This document shows positions 44,301 through 53,502 of a DNA stretch of 58,299 nucleotides, piece by piece. The position numbers were made by a program, and so were the translations under genes. Every line of letters begins with the position of its first letter. Within the stretch, counting starts at the first letter, position 1. Below the pieces are notes generated by a model. It had not been told where the DNA came from. It saw nothing but the letters and a program-made list of their open reading frames with translations, and did no database searches. Source of the DNA: Candidatus Omnitrophota bacterium. Lineage in GTDB: Bacteria > Hinthialibacterota > Hinthialibacteria > Hinthialibacterales > JAKPRU01. The stretch covers positions 1 through 58,299 of the forward strand of contig JAKQSI010000076.1 in NCBI GenBank assembly GCA_029570205.1. Reading direction: 5' to 3'.

Positions 44301-47300
44301 TTCTCGAAGCGCTTTACCGGCTTCATCCTCTTCCTGAATATGGTGGAGCAGCCTGCCGTAAAAGTCCTTCGCCTCTTGAATTGCCCGGTCTCGAACCGTG
44401 TTGTCTTTTGCGATCGCAACGGCTTCAATTCGACGGTACAGATTCAAAGCGCGTTCGCGTTTCCGGTGCATTTCATCGCGTAGACGTTCCACATTGGATG
44501 ATCCCAGCCCGATGGCCCGATAAGTCCCGCGCCGTCCGAATTTCTCGCACGCCGCAAAGAACGTCATAATGTCGCGATAAGTCAGAGCGCGACGTTTTTT
44601 GCCTGCGGCGCCGTCCGCAATCGCCAGCGAACTGTTCGGGTTCCCGTTCAGCATCAGGGCTACCAACTTCGGCGCATCGTCAATCAGGTCCAATAGTTCC
44701 CGGAACGGGATACCCGTATTCAGCACGTCAATGCCCTGGACATCTCTCTCGTAGTCCCGGCCCGGTCCCCGGTATTTGAGTACCAATGCGTGAATGTTGC
44801 CGGCGATATCGGCCATCAGTCGATTCCGCTGCTCTTCGGGAAGGTCCTTTATTCCGGCCCACTCCGCGAGTTTCCCGCCATAGACCTTCGCGTTCGCCGT
44901 AATCTGTTCTTCGCTCAACCCGACGTCGGCCAGTTTTGTCTTCACCGCTTCCGCTACCGCGTCCAGTTTTGTGTCCGCCGTGTAGTGCAGCACATCCTGG
45001 GTAGAGGACATGGTAATCGAGGTCATGACAATATCGGCAGGAGGTAGATGACGCGGGAAAGATTTCTTCAGCCTCTCCACGGTCGCGGGGTCGGTCAGTT
45101 TCAGATCGAAAGATGCCGCCAGTTGTTCGCGCAACCGACGCGCAACCGGATGGTGGTCCTCCGGATCAAAACCGTGCGCCATCAGGTAAACGAGGTTCTG
45201 TCCTTCCTCATCGAGACTGAATGTCAGATGCTCTCCGGTTTGAGCAAAAATCTCAAATAGCCGAAGCCCCGTCGAGTACCGGACGTCCTGAACAGGCTTA
45301 TATTCGGCAGTCAGCGCAATGCGCGCGTGCTCTTCGGTCGGGCAACGGGATTCATGCTCCCGCGCTTCCCGGATGCATTGGTAAATCATCCAGGCCTTAT
45401 AGAACACCATAAACCGGTTAACCTGCTCGGCGCAGATAATCATCTTTTCCACGCCCCACCGCGCCGCAAGATTGGCTATCAAAGTCGCCCCGTCCGCAAC
45501 CTCCGGCCACGGTCGCCCCAGCCGCACAATCGCCTTGGCGATCTTCGTGATCTGCATCACCAGGAGGCCGTCGCGTACCTCGAAAAACTCCTTCAGCGAA
45601 TCGACCGACAAAAGTTTTTCCGCCGCCCAGACCTGCCAATCCAACTCGGATTCAAAGTCGTTCTTGTGTATCAGGGCCTTTTTGGCAAGCGCCATCACGC
45701 CGGCCCGATGGTGATCCGGTATTCCGATCTGGCGCAGCTTTACCTCATTCGTTAACGAAAGCACAAAGGCCAGAAACAGGCCGTCTTTCGGCACGCAGTA
45801 GCCGCCATAGCCTTCCCCGGCGGGAAGCACCAGGCGGTCCTCGCGCAGGTTCATCTGATCGGCCATGTCCTCTTCATCGCCTTCTGTCACGGCCATAATC
45901 AGCAGCGCCAGCGCGTTGGACCCGGCGAAATGTGTAACGCAAAGCGCATTCTCGGAGGTTTTCTGTATCTCCGCATGAGCCAGGGCCGGACGTTCTTCCA
46001 CACCGCCCTCATTGACAAGGCTATAAAATTCAAATCCGGCGCGCGCCGCCGTGGCGTCCGCTCCGCCGACCCACTGCCGCCATTTCACTACCGAATCCCG
46101 CTCCCGTTCGCCCAGGTTTACACGGCTGGGTGTGTAAAGCAGGTTGTACCGTTTATTGCCCCCCACCGCCTGGTAATGGTACTTCGGATTCAGTACCAGA
46201 TGCCGCAAATCCCGTTCGGCTAATGTCTCTTTGCGGGCCGTCGACAATCCGAGACTCGTATGCCGTCGCAGATACGTCGTCACCTTTCCGGGAATACCGC
46301 GCGCCGGATTCGCCTCATGCAGCGCGTTCAATACACGCCGGCGCGCCTCAAATCGAACCAGGTTCTCCAGTTCCTCGGCATAGTCCCGGTCACTGTCGAT
46401 TACCGATCGCTGCGCCGTGTTCAAGTCGATCCCGGGATTTTCTTTCAGGAAGGCATTGACACGGTCCAGGATCAGCTGCCCGTTGTTTTCGATTACCTTG
46501 GGAACACAGCTTGTTTCCAACTCGGTCCGATGCGCTTCGATCACCCGTTCCACGGACGGAGGATCGACGATCACCTCCGCGTCCGGATTTCCTTCGGGGT
46601 CCTCTTCCAGCAGCACGGCTAATTTTGCGACCTCATTAGCTACCGGAAGAAAAGACATCACCACAGTCCCCGTGGCGCGTTCCCGGTCGATACGCTGATC
46701 CGCCATCACCTCGTCGATCACGACATCCATCGCAAACTCATGGATGACTTTCTTGCCGATCCGCGTAATCTGATTGCGATACCGGCTAAGACGATTCCGG
46801 ACTTCCTGTTCCAAACCCTCGCCCTTGACGGCGTTGTACAGCGCCATTTCCTCCTCAATCCAGGATTGCACATATCCCTCGGTCATTCCGGCAGATTCGG
46901 TAGTCAAAATATGGAGCGAGGGCAGCGGCCGAAGCCGTTCCATCCCCCGTGCGCCGAGCCGATCCGCTTCGCGCTGCAGATCGGGGTCTTTACCGACCAG
47001 GGCCTTGCAGCGTTTGTACAGGGATTCCGCATCCTTCGCGGAGGCATAAGCCGCGCCGATGCCGGAGGATTTTCCTGCTGTTTCCACCAATGCCGGGACA
47101 AGTACATCACGGCGAAGGCGCCCTGATTTCTCGACCGTTCGGTTAATATCTAAAATAGCCTTCCGCGCGGAATCGGCCACCACCGCCGCCACCGGCCCGA
47201 TATAACCGTTCAGGTCTTTCGCGGATTTCAGAACCCTCCGAATCGCTTCCGCCCGGCCCAGGGAAGGATCTTCGGCAAGCCACCGCTCCGCTTTAGCCAG

Positions 47301-49316
47301 TAAAGGAGGTTCCTTTTCCAGTAAGAGTTGACGGGCGGCAGCAATATGCTCAGAATCCATTACCTCCTCGATGTTGCGCGCCCAGAACTCCGAATGAAGT
47401 CGGAAGAAGGCTTCCATCGCCTCCTGGTCGACTTCCGTTTCGATCACCTCTACAACCCGCTCTTCCCCGCCGACCTCCACGGCCTTGCGAATCACCCGCT
47501 CGTGAATAAACAGCGGGATGGCTTCCACCCAATCCTGTACTTTGATAATCCAATGGGAATCTTCCACATCCCCGTTCGCTAAAAGGATCTTGCCGGGACC
47601 CGGTGTGGCGTACGTGTTGTGCCCGCCACGACGGGGGAGATCTTTTAAATCTTCTTCTTTTCCGGGATGAACTTCGCGAAATGCGTTCGCATTCGCCAGG
47701 TTGATTGTTTCGGCGGGGTGTGTGCGCTGCAAAAGGACGACATACGCCGCATCCCGCGCGGGCGCTTGCGCCAGTCGTCCGCGAAGTTCGCCGATCAGAT
47801 TAAAAATCCGGCCGACATCCGCAAACAGGTTTTTGCGGTCCCGCTCCGTACGCTCTTCCACGCCACCGGTCAGTAGTCGGCGGGAGGCCTCCTCCCGCTC
47901 CCGCATAATGGCCTTGAGCTCGGAGGATTGATACTTAATCAACGCCTCTTCCAGCTGATCGATAGCCCCCACCGCCGCGGAATATGAAATCTCGCCGGGG
48001 CGGCCCATCAGGCTGACCAGTCGGGTGGCAAAGGTCTCCAAGTCGCGGATGATCCGGCAATGCAAGTACAACTCTTGCGCCGTTTCCAATAGCGCCTCCT
48101 TGCCGGTCACAAGTTTACTGACCGAAAGAAGGTGCGCCTGGTTGCCGAACGCGCGTGAGAGACGTCCACCCACCAGACGCACATGATTCTCCAGCGCCCA
48201 GTCCGCAATGCGGCGGATATTCAGCCCCTCCACCCGTGGGTCATACGTGCTGACCACCGCCTCATTGACCATTGCCCGCTGCAAATCGACATCCTCACCG
48301 GGTTGATCGAGAATCGCCAGAACCCGCTCATGGTCATAAGGCAAGTCAATCCGCGACTGGCCGATCAGCCAGGTCACCCACAAATCGCGCCATTTTAGTG
48401 TCCCCTCCAGCTCGCGCATCACACGCTCGCAAGCGTGCAGGAATTCCTGCGGATGATCCGGTCCCAGACCTTCGAGGGATTCGGCGGTCTCCCGGCCCTG
48501 TTCGCCTGTCCGGTTCAAAAGACTGATAGCTTTTTGAAAAGACTTCTTGGGAATAAAAACGGTGGATTCGGGAATGGAACGGGTCAATTCCAATAAATCG
48601 TTGCCCAAGTCGCGCAATTCCTTTGCGCCCAGATGCGCATATCGTTCGATGTGGACACCTTCCATTTGCCCCGCCAGTTCCGCGTTTAAAGCGTTTTGCA
48701 GGAAGATCTGAAAAACATGACCACGGTCCACCGATTCGGCGGATCGCAGGGTCCGCCGCAGGGCATCGCGACGTTCCTGGTCCAGCAAAAACCAGAAATC
48801 CAGAACGGTATGAATCGCATCCCGCTGGGAATCGCCGGCAAGAACTGAAAGACCGAACAGCAACACAACGGAACCAAGCAGCTCCGCGCCCAAAACCGCC
48901 TGTGAATCTCCTGCGAGCGATTCATCCTCTTCCGAAACGCATACCCCCAACTCCGCAAACACGTCCGCTGCGATTCGGAGAGAATCCTCCTCTTTCACCA
49001 CATCGGCAAGAACATCGTGGCCTTGACACCAGCGGATTCGAACAGAGGCGCTTCGGATCCCTTTGAGAATCCGAATCACTCTCGGTCCCATGGTGCGCGT
49101 CAGAATGCCTTGAGCGGCGGCATTCAGAACGGCCTTGGCCGTTCGCACCCCGTCCGGGTCCTTGCGGGACTCCGGCAACTGGAGCGAGGTGATTTTCTCG
49201 GACATTTTAATGCGGTCTGTGGCAATTTCCACACCCGCGTTGCGTCGCGCCACAGGAACACGTGTTTTCGGCGCGGTCCGATCCACGCAGTGTACAGGCA
49301 GACAGATACGATCCAT
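41346..49316 (-). CDS. Giant unassigned protein (about 2,656 aa) with ATP-grasp-like C-terminus
   Basis: Starts at ATG 49316 (AGGAG 12 bases upstream; in-frame TTG codons at 49322 and 49328 are alternatives). No signal peptide and no clear membrane spans, so cytosolic. Most of the protein is Arg/Glu/Leu-rich and helical, with no family I can name. Local landmarks: G-Y-G-G-Y-C-V-P-K-D at about 1170 and F-G-T-W-I-A-G-I-G-G at about 1710. The C-terminal 300 residues have an ATP-grasp order: I-V-L-I-K-G-A-A-E-S-G-A-R (about 2342), V-V-I-Q, then I-L-E-W-N-M-P, L-R-I-V-V and T-N-V-G-R-G-G (about 2465). The frame is unbroken for 8 kb with codon use like its neighbours, so it is a real gene. Confidence 0.75.
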   Translation of the reverse strand: MDRICLPVHCVDRTAPKTRVPVARRNAGVEIATDRIKMSEKITSLQLPESRKDPDGVRTAKAVLNAAAQGILTRTMGPRVIRILKGIRSASVRIRWCQGHDVLADVVKEEDSLRIAADVFAELGVCVSEEDESLAGDSQAVLGAELLGSVVLLFGLSVLAGDSQRDAIHTVLDFWFLLDQERRDALRRTLRSAESVDRGHVFQIFLQNALNAELAGQMEGVHIERYAHLGAKELRDLGNDLLELTRSIPESTVFIPKKSFQKAISLLNRTGEQGRETAESLEGLGPDHPQEFLHACERVMRELEGTLKWRDLWVTWLIGQSRIDLPYDHERVLAILDQPGEDVDLQRAMVNEAVVSTYDPRVEGLNIRRIADWALENHVRLVGGRLSRAFGNQAHLLSVSKLVTGKEALLETAQELYLHCRIIRDLETFATRLVSLMGRPGEISYSAAVGAIDQLEEALIKYQSSELKAIMREREEASRRLLTGGVEERTERDRKNLFADVGRIFNLIGELRGRLAQAPARDAAYVVLLQRTHPAETINLANANAFREVHPGKEEDLKDLPRRGGHNTYATPGPGKILLANGDVEDSHWIIKVQDWVEAIPLFIHERVIRKAVEVGGEERVVEVIETEVDQEAMEAFFRLHSEFWARNIEEVMDSEHIAAARQLLLEKEPPLLAKAERWLAEDPSLGRAEAIRRVLKSAKDLNGYIGPVAAVVADSARKAILDINRTVEKSGRLRRDVLVPALVETAGKSSGIGAAYASAKDAESLYKRCKALVGKDPDLQREADRLGARGMERLRPLPSLHILTTESAGMTEGYVQSWIEEEMALYNAVKGEGLEQEVRNRLSRYRNQITRIGKKVIHEFAMDVVIDEVMADQRIDRERATGTVVMSFLPVANEVAKLAVLLEEDPEGNPDAEVIVDPPSVERVIEAHRTELETSCVPKVIENNGQLILDRVNAFLKENPGIDLNTAQRSVIDSDRDYAEELENLVRFEARRRVLNALHEANPARGIPGKVTTYLRRHTSLGLSTARKETLAERDLRHLVLNPKYHYQAVGGNKRYNLLYTPSRVNLGERERDSVVKWRQWVGGADATAARAGFEFYSLVNEGGVEERPALAHAEIQKTSENALCVTHFAGSNALALLIMAVTEGDEEDMADQMNLREDRLVLPAGEGYGGYCVPKDGLFLAFVLSLTNEVKLRQIGIPDHHRAGVMALAKKALIHKNDFESELDWQVWAAEKLLSVDSLKEFFEVRDGLLVMQITKIAKAIVRLGRPWPEVADGATLIANLAARWGVEKMIICAEQVNRFMVFYKAWMIYQCIREAREHESRCPTEEHARIALTAEYKPVQDVRYSTGLRLFEIFAQTGEHLTFSLDEEGQNLVYLMAHGFDPEDHHPVARRLREQLAASFDLKLTDPATVERLKKSFPRHLPPADIVMTSITMSSTQDVLHYTADTKLDAVAEAVKTKLADVGLSEEQITANAKVYGGKLAEWAGIKDLPEEQRNRLMADIAGNIHALVLKYRGPGRDYERDVQGIDVLNTGIPFRELLDLIDDAPKLVALMLNGNPNSSLAIADGAAGKKRRALTYRDIMTFFAACEKFGRRGTYRAIGLGSSNVERLRDEMHRKRERALNLYRRIEAVAIAKDNTVRDRAIQEAKDFYGRLLHHIQEEDEAGKALREEERLKRYGTWREGDAFISQASAKLSAGLPLSHLDFGTWIAGIGGIFVVTGEPEARVCEMRTIFEKGVEGIRRRERRPAIVFDGPRSTPQEPFTPREMDRLMKALVRYKYVPETQQFKQQQLVESSSKAVEVAAAEALERRRALQQRAMRAQAFSNREKGFQSAFDSAQQEPFGSYSQKARQVMDRMGIDLEKALRGEAGDRSLEWLSHLNHEFGMLIAHTRNALVALADAVVPAENRVLRERISEDLGVVFSGREIVLEDWKKIAGGYENIGDLARVAEAAEGDKGKLAMIAEGIEYFYVTFALAQTLEFVYQARGEYDQRVFWKNLTDFFAETVNDHRCEYWPWAYSRGSGFLCLTPEERYELAVKHHRRLYEYIRNLLIYRTELADCPASERNHLLGDFAGTNELPGIGADAPTATERRWRAYNQLREICFMRSDGFPIPVVFEKFDPDIIAADERVNLAFLFPVGRTHVSRALREGPTLNRDLLEAGRCGANVLITRFGRFVTNQGTRKPSLVVDGAHLYVTRDEFAEALRRHRGLSDEEIKSVLEAEEKSGRLQPKGIRLAVRFTRPVTVGSVIPYHGLSIYESGELEDAGFPATVQSLIFSDITYDKSLYPEIYDRKSGVDLPPEMDWKRAYNEGLSAKDILARIENGISGDGYIGLRKFAEEHPIVLIKGAAESGARNLKVFEMQDAHGRVDAATVRQAAEFVYDVSRSQNVVIQAAVLTSPEFWASDDLMRSFVDRQILEWNMPVNRDTCPRSQIYCSLRIVVCSSEPEEPYQTAFAIILMSLQVATNVGRGGTLEPLRDELVQERFRGQLRPKLEEQAPKVMEAMARFAKKYAKTYREERGREVGEDLRGVSYGWPPYLMLDYLATPVFQRRGRLVDIEPEYDENGKRIGSKVILQDEQGRFEGEIVDWKFIHLEPNVGVGLWDRYTLREEENERLKAKREDREINWEVIGGSDRIVLRSFAIAGEEYLKANLRQA

Positions 49317-49548
49317 GGTCAAATCCAACTCCTGGATGGGATTTCAAAGTCAGCCGACAGCAGAAATCGCGGTCGACAAATCATGCCATTTTTTTCCCTT
49401 GGTAGAAACTACCCTGACGATGGGGTTGAGGCAAGATTGCATACCTTGTCGAGATGGAAGCTGCGTCGGAACATCAAATCGCGGCCCGGGAATTTCTTTG
49501 GGAAAAAGCACGCTTCGTCAAGGAGGCGGCCTTTCCTCAGGTTTTGCA

Positions 49549-50505
49549 TCAAACCCGGTTTTTTTCCAGCCAGGCCAGAAAGAACTCCCGGTCCTTCTCG
49601 ATTTGTCGAACCAGGTCGCAAGGGTCGTTGAAAACGCGGTCCTCGCGGATGGAACAGAGAATCTCCACAAACAACTCTCGATTGTATAAATCCCCCTCCC
49701 AATCCATCAGGAAAACCTCTATCCGAACCGGCCGTTGTTCGTTCCCTGCACGAAATGAAGGAGCCGAGCCGATATACAGAAGGCTGTCGAATCCTTCCGA
49801 GGAAGCGGCATCAAAGAAAACACGAGCGCCGTAGATTCCCTCGCGGGGCAAGGTTTGTTTTCCTATGTCCAGATTGGCTGTCGGAAATCCAAGAAGGCGT
49901 CCGCGAAAATCCCCGGTAACCACCAATCCCGCAAGACGATACCGCCGCCCCAGCATGGCTTCCGCAGCGTCCAGGTTGCCCGCCTGCACCGCCTCACGAA
50001 TCCTTGTGCTGCTCAGCGGAAGACCATCGTATTTCATCATGGGGACAATATGAACCCGCTCAAACAGGCGGCCTTGATAGGATTGCAGCATCGCCGCATC
50101 CCCCCGTCCCCCTTTTCCGAATCGGAAGTTGAATCCGGCATACACATGGCGTGCCGCAAGACGTTCCCCCAGGATGGATTCCACAAACTCCCGTGGGGAG
50201 ATTTCTGCCAGAGCAAGATCGAATTGAGGCGCAATAATCAGATCGACACCGAGAGAAGCCAATATCTCCCGTTTGACCGAGTGCGGTGTCAAGAGGGACA
50301 GATTCTCATTCGGAAAAAGCACTTCCGCGGGATGATTTTGAAAGGTGAAGACCGTCGCCGTACCGCCTATTTCCCGCGCCGAGCGCACACACTCCGAGAC
50401 CAGCGCCTGATGGGCCCGATGAACGCCATCAAACACCCCCAGTGCAACCGAGACATTGTCGGCCGGATTCAGCTGAACTGCATCGAGCTCATCGATTTCG
50501 CGCAT
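49549..50505 (-). CDS. ribF: Bifunctional riboflavin kinase/FAD synthetase
   Basis: 318 residues from the ATG at 50505 (25 codons into a longer frame). The FAD synthetase nucleotidyltransferase motif is A-L-G-V-F-D-G-V-H-R-A-H, and S-S-T-R-I-R lies at its end. The flavokinase domain has G-R-L-L-G-F-P-T-A-N-L-D. It converts riboflavin to FMN and then FAD. It ends about 230 bases upstream of the giant gene, same strand. Gap 49317-49548 shows nothing beyond a short palindrome at 49401-49413. Confidence 0.95.
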   Translation of the reverse strand: MREIDELDAVQLNPADNVSVALGVFDGVHRAHQALVSECVRSAREIGGTATVFTFQNHPAEVLFPNENLSLLTPHSVKREILASLGVDLIIAPQFDLALAEISPREFVESILGERLAARHVYAGFNFRFGKGGRGDAAMLQSYQGRLFERVHIVPMMKYDGLPLSSTRIREAVQAGNLDAAEAMLGRRYRLAGLVVTGDFRGRLLGFPTANLDIGKQTLPREGIYGARVFFDAASSEGFDSLLYIGSAPSFRAGNEQRPVRIEVFLMDWEGDLYNRELFVEILCSIREDRVFNDPCDLVRQIEKDREFFLAWLEKNRV

Positions 50506-50644
50506 ATTCACCGTTCCAAATCTCGAATTGTGAAAAAGGTTATCGCTTCCGCACGATGATTCAGGGTAGCATCTTCCCATTCAAAAAACCGGTCTCCTTG
50601 CCTTCGACACGTTCGGAAGTCATGCTGGGCATCGAAACCATAGC

Positions 50645-50691
50645 CACAGGCTGGAAGCCTGTGCCACCCGTCCTTCCGGCGAAAGCCGGAA
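50645..50691. repeat. Paired extragenic palindromes (CAGGC type and REP type)
   Basis: CACAGGCT (50645-50652) pairs with AGCCTGTG (50656-50663) around GGA. Eleven bases further, TTCCGGC (50674-50680) pairs with GCCGGAA (50685-50691) around GAAA. The second unit matches those at 13657 and 53559; the first is related to 2281-2352. It lies between divergent ribF and the ATP-grasp-like gene. Confidence 0.8.
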
Positions 50692-50763
50692 TCCAGGCCA
50701 TTTCCGGGTGGCGCCGGCATCCGGCCGGTGAAATATGGCAAGAAATTCCCATTGCACTATACA

Positions 50764-52314
50764 ATGAACAATCCGCGAAACACTATTTTGGAGGCTTACA
50801 CCGACACAGCGGAATCCATCGGAAGAAAACCGTCCTGTCCCCTGTCCAATTCGGACCTCTCTCTTGTACTCAAATACGTCCTGCTGCGATGTGTAAAACA
50901 GGAAATCCCCGACATTCACCCGGGTATCGCCGATGCCGGCTCCGGCCTGGGTTTCGAAAGACTCAATTTCTTCATCCGGAATATCTGGGACCAAGACCTG
51001 GAAGACCTGCTGCGCATTCTCAAACAGGATCATGCCGTCGAGTTTTCACCGGAAGACTTGGAGCAAATCCACTCGGAAAGATATCGCCGACGAATGACCT
51101 TCCTCGTTTGGGAACAGTTGCTCGGGCAGCGTTCCGCGCCGGAATTACGGGTCTGTCCGAGTATCCTTCCCGCTACGAAGTATCGCCGCGTCGTCGGTGA
51201 AAAACCTGTTGTCCTCATCGTTTTCGAGGCATTCCCCAATATTATGAATGAATGCTTCCCGCTGTGTGTGGATGCCTGTGTCTATAACCTGGAAACATTC
51301 GGGGAACCGCGATGGCAAGTGTGCGCCTCCCATATCGCCTGGCTGGATGAGCAGTGCAGACCCACACGCGCCGCATTCTACGATCCCGCCGGGTACGCGC
51401 TCATCGAGACCGACTGCAACCCGCCGCTGTCGGTTTGCGCGATTCTTGTTCTGTGCGCCTCTCCCACTGCCCATTGCGAGGTGTCCGAGGCAGCCACCCG
51501 GCGCGGGATTCTCCAACTCAATCCCTATCGCCACGCAGCCGAAACAGCCGACAGTAAGATCGCCTGTTACGATCTGTGGAAACACGCCGCTGTTCCCACT
51601 CCCAGAACAGTCCTCATCCCGGCACAGAGTTCACCGGCAATAATTCAGTCCATTTTAAGAGAGTTCCGAGAAAACTCCCGGAAACACTCTCTCCTCTGCT
51701 CCGTCCAACCTGATTCGGGAACCGAGGGCCGCAGCGTAAATAACCTGATTCTTGAACCCGAGCGGGATTCGGATGCGATCTCCATGGTTCGGCAGATTCT
51801 CACGGAAGATGACGCCATTGTGCGTGAATGGGTGGGCAATGTCCGTTTTTATGCGGCTGGAGAGACAACGGGGCGTGTTTGTGATTTGCGGCTCAATGTC
51901 AGTTTCGACGGCCAACGACACCGCGCAGAAAGCGGTTACTTGCAGGTCGCAGGCGATGAGCAATCCATGGTGTCTTCCGCATCACGGGGCGGGATAATCC
52001 GGAAATTCAGCCGGGGAGCGATGGAAAACCTGTACGGCCCCGAAGGTCGCAAGGTCGTCTGGGATGCGGATAGGCAGACTCGAATCTGCGCAATTGCCGA
52101 GTCCGCCGCCAAAGCCTTCCCGGACCTGGCTCTTGTGGGGGTGGACTTGAAATTGGAAATATCGACAAGCGAAAAACTGGATGCACAAGTGCTGGACGCG
52201 AATCCCCGCCCTGCCGGATTAACTCATTCTGAATTCATCCCCCAACCGGGGAAAAAGCCCGAACCGGGAGTAACCCGTCACCTGTGGCGACTTGTATCAA
52301 ATCCCGGAGTTTGA
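50764..52314 (+). CDS. ATP-grasp-like ligase of unknown substrate
   Basis: 516 residues from ATG 50764; a GTG 12 codons upstream is inside the repeat. Residues about 1-240 are not recognised. From about 263 it follows ATP-grasp order: S-K-I-A-C-Y-D-L-W-K, V-P-T-P-R-T-V, V-Q-P-D-S-G-T-E-G-R-S, I-V-R-E-W-V-G (about 351), V-C-D-L-R-L-N-V (about 372), S-R-G-G, and the metal-binding end G-V-D-L-K-L-E and V-L-D-A-N-P-R-P (about 459-483). RimK or D-Ala-D-Ala-ligase-like enzymes join an acyl phosphate to an amine. Substrate is unknown. The 3' end overlaps the convergent HtrA-like gene by 18 bases. Confidence 0.75.
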   Translation: MNNPRNTILEAYTDTAESIGRKPSCPLSNSDLSLVLKYVLLRCVKQEIPDIHPGIADAGSGLGFERLNFFIRNIWDQDLEDLLRILKQDHAVEFSPEDLEQIHSERYRRRMTFLVWEQLLGQRSAPELRVCPSILPATKYRRVVGEKPVVLIVFEAFPNIMNECFPLCVDACVYNLETFGEPRWQVCASHIAWLDEQCRPTRAAFYDPAGYALIETDCNPPLSVCAILVLCASPTAHCEVSEAATRRGILQLNPYRHAAETADSKIACYDLWKHAAVPTPRTVLIPAQSSPAIIQSILREFRENSRKHSLLCSVQPDSGTEGRSVNNLILEPERDSDAISMVRQILTEDDAIVREWVGNVRFYAAGETTGRVCDLRLNVSFDGQRHRAESGYLQVAGDEQSMVSSASRGGIIRKFSRGAMENLYGPEGRKVVWDADRQTRICAIAESAAKAFPDLALVGVDLKLEISTSEKLDAQVLDANPRPAGLTHSEFIPQPGKKPEPGVTRHLWRLVSNPGV

Positions 52315-53460
52315 AACCGTATTATCCATGCTGATGACGATCTGACGGGCTTCCTGCTGCCGACGCACACGAATCTGAACATGCTGGTTCGGTCGAGTCT
52401 TAAGAACCTGGTAAAACAAATGAATGCCGCTGTTGATCGGAACCTCATTGAATGATTCGATAATATCGCCGACCTCGATTCCGGCCCGTTCCGCCGCCCC
52501 GCCTTTCTCCACACCGGTGACCTTCAGTGTCTGCCAGTCAAACTCCAACCCCAAACCGCCCCGCTCCCGTTTCCCATACAGTACCAAGTCCGTGGCCACA
52601 TCGGCAACCATCCAATCGGGAACGGCGAACGCGACACCGGGATACGGGGCCAGGCGATAGTCCAGCGCCAGAAGACCCAGCAGATTCCCCTGCAAATCGA
52701 AAATCGGCGCTCCCTCGCTGTCATGATAAACCGGCATGAGGGCCTGGAAATACTCCTCGTGATAGGCCCGCAACACATTCAGTTGATATCCGTACCCATT
52801 GAATCCGCTGTTCCCGATGGTCCCCGGTATCGGGGTCATTTGTTTGGGAGTGTAACAATGTTGAATGGAGAAAATCGGAGTGCCCGCAGGCGGCAACTCC
52901 ACTGCCGGTGTAATAGAGATCACCCGGTCAAACCGCGCCCCGAATGCTTTAACCAGCGCGATATTCGTGATCGTATCCACCGCAGTCACCGTCGCATCGT
53001 ACACGGTTTGATTCGCGTCGTAGACCTCCAGGCCCATCACGCTGGTCGAGCAGAGAATGGAGGCGTTACTGGAGACAATCAATCCGTCTCGATCCACTAC
53101 AATACCGATGCTGTTGTAAACCGGATTGCCCTCCTGCCCCCGCCGCCCTACCATTTCAAGGAAACTATTGTGAACTGCGTTAAACCGCTCATACCAGCTC
53201 TGCCAGAAGTCAATCACACGAATCGGCTGAAACTGTTGCTGGGAGAGGGAGTCACTAAAACTCTTGAGGAACTGGACCAGTTCGGCCGTATCCTGCCCCA
53301 GTTTCTGTTCGTCCGCGCCAGGAACCAGTTTGGCCGTGATCCGCACAGCCCCCCCTCGCACATCCTGATACACCTGAGAATAATCCACCGGCGCACCCTG
53401 GGTCTGTGCCGTTGGGGTAAGAGTAAAAATCACCGTCGCTGCGATCAACACACGAACCAT
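52297..53460 (-). CDS. HtrA/DegP-like PDZ protein with a degenerate catalytic triad
   Basis: About 387 residues from ATG 53460 (GGAGAGG nine bases upstream; ATG 53478 has none). Signal peptide to about residue 22. The trypsin-like region aligns to HtrA: I-V-V-D-R-D-G-L-I-V at 120-129, but the expected T-N-x-H-V is S-S-N-A-S-I, so no His; the expected T-D-L-A is T-N-I-A (N166), so no Asp; S248 is kept in H-D-S-E-G-A-P where GNSGGP is normal. A PDZ domain follows (about 300-385: G-V-E-K-G-G-A-A-E-R-A-G). It is probably a chaperone or sensor. Lies downstream of a sigma/anti-sigma pair. Confidence 0.8.
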   Translation of the reverse strand: MVRVLIAATVIFTLTPTAQTQGAPVDYSQVYQDVRGGAVRITAKLVPGADEQKLGQDTAELVQFLKSFSDSLSQQQFQPIRVIDFWQSWYERFNAVHNSFLEMVGRRGQEGNPVYNSIGIVVDRDGLIVSSNASILCSTSVMGLEVYDANQTVYDATVTAVDTITNIALVKAFGARFDRVISITPAVELPPAGTPIFSIQHCYTPKQMTPIPGTIGNSGFNGYGYQLNVLRAYHEEYFQALMPVYHDSEGAPIFDLQGNLLGLLALDYRLAPYPGVAFAVPDWMVADVATDLVLYGKRERGGLGLEFDWQTLKVTGVEKGGAAERAGIEVGDIIESFNEVPINSGIHLFYQVLKTRPNQHVQIRVRRQQEARQIVISMDNTVSNSGI

Positions 53461-53502
53461 CTGCCAGGTCCTCTCCATGGATCTGCGGACTATCCGATAA
53501 CT

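Noticed and set aside
45787-45820. G-Y-G-G-Y-C-V-P-K-D in the giant protein resembles the UDP-sugar dehydrogenase catalytic motif
   Set aside because: No Rossmann nucleotide-binding motif or other family signatures around it; the resemblance is likely chance.
41538-49066. Many long rightward frames inside the giant gene
   Set aside because: They are antisense shadows; the leftward frame has uniform coding character over 8 kb.
49401-49413. GGTAG-AAA-CTACC as a ribF terminator
   Set aside because: Stem is only five pairs and is not followed by a T-tract on the minus strand.
52798-52830. G-N-S-G in the HtrA-like protein read as the protease nucleophile
   Set aside because: It lies about 30 residues before the position that aligns with the protease nucleophile loop, where H-D-S-E-G-A-P stands.
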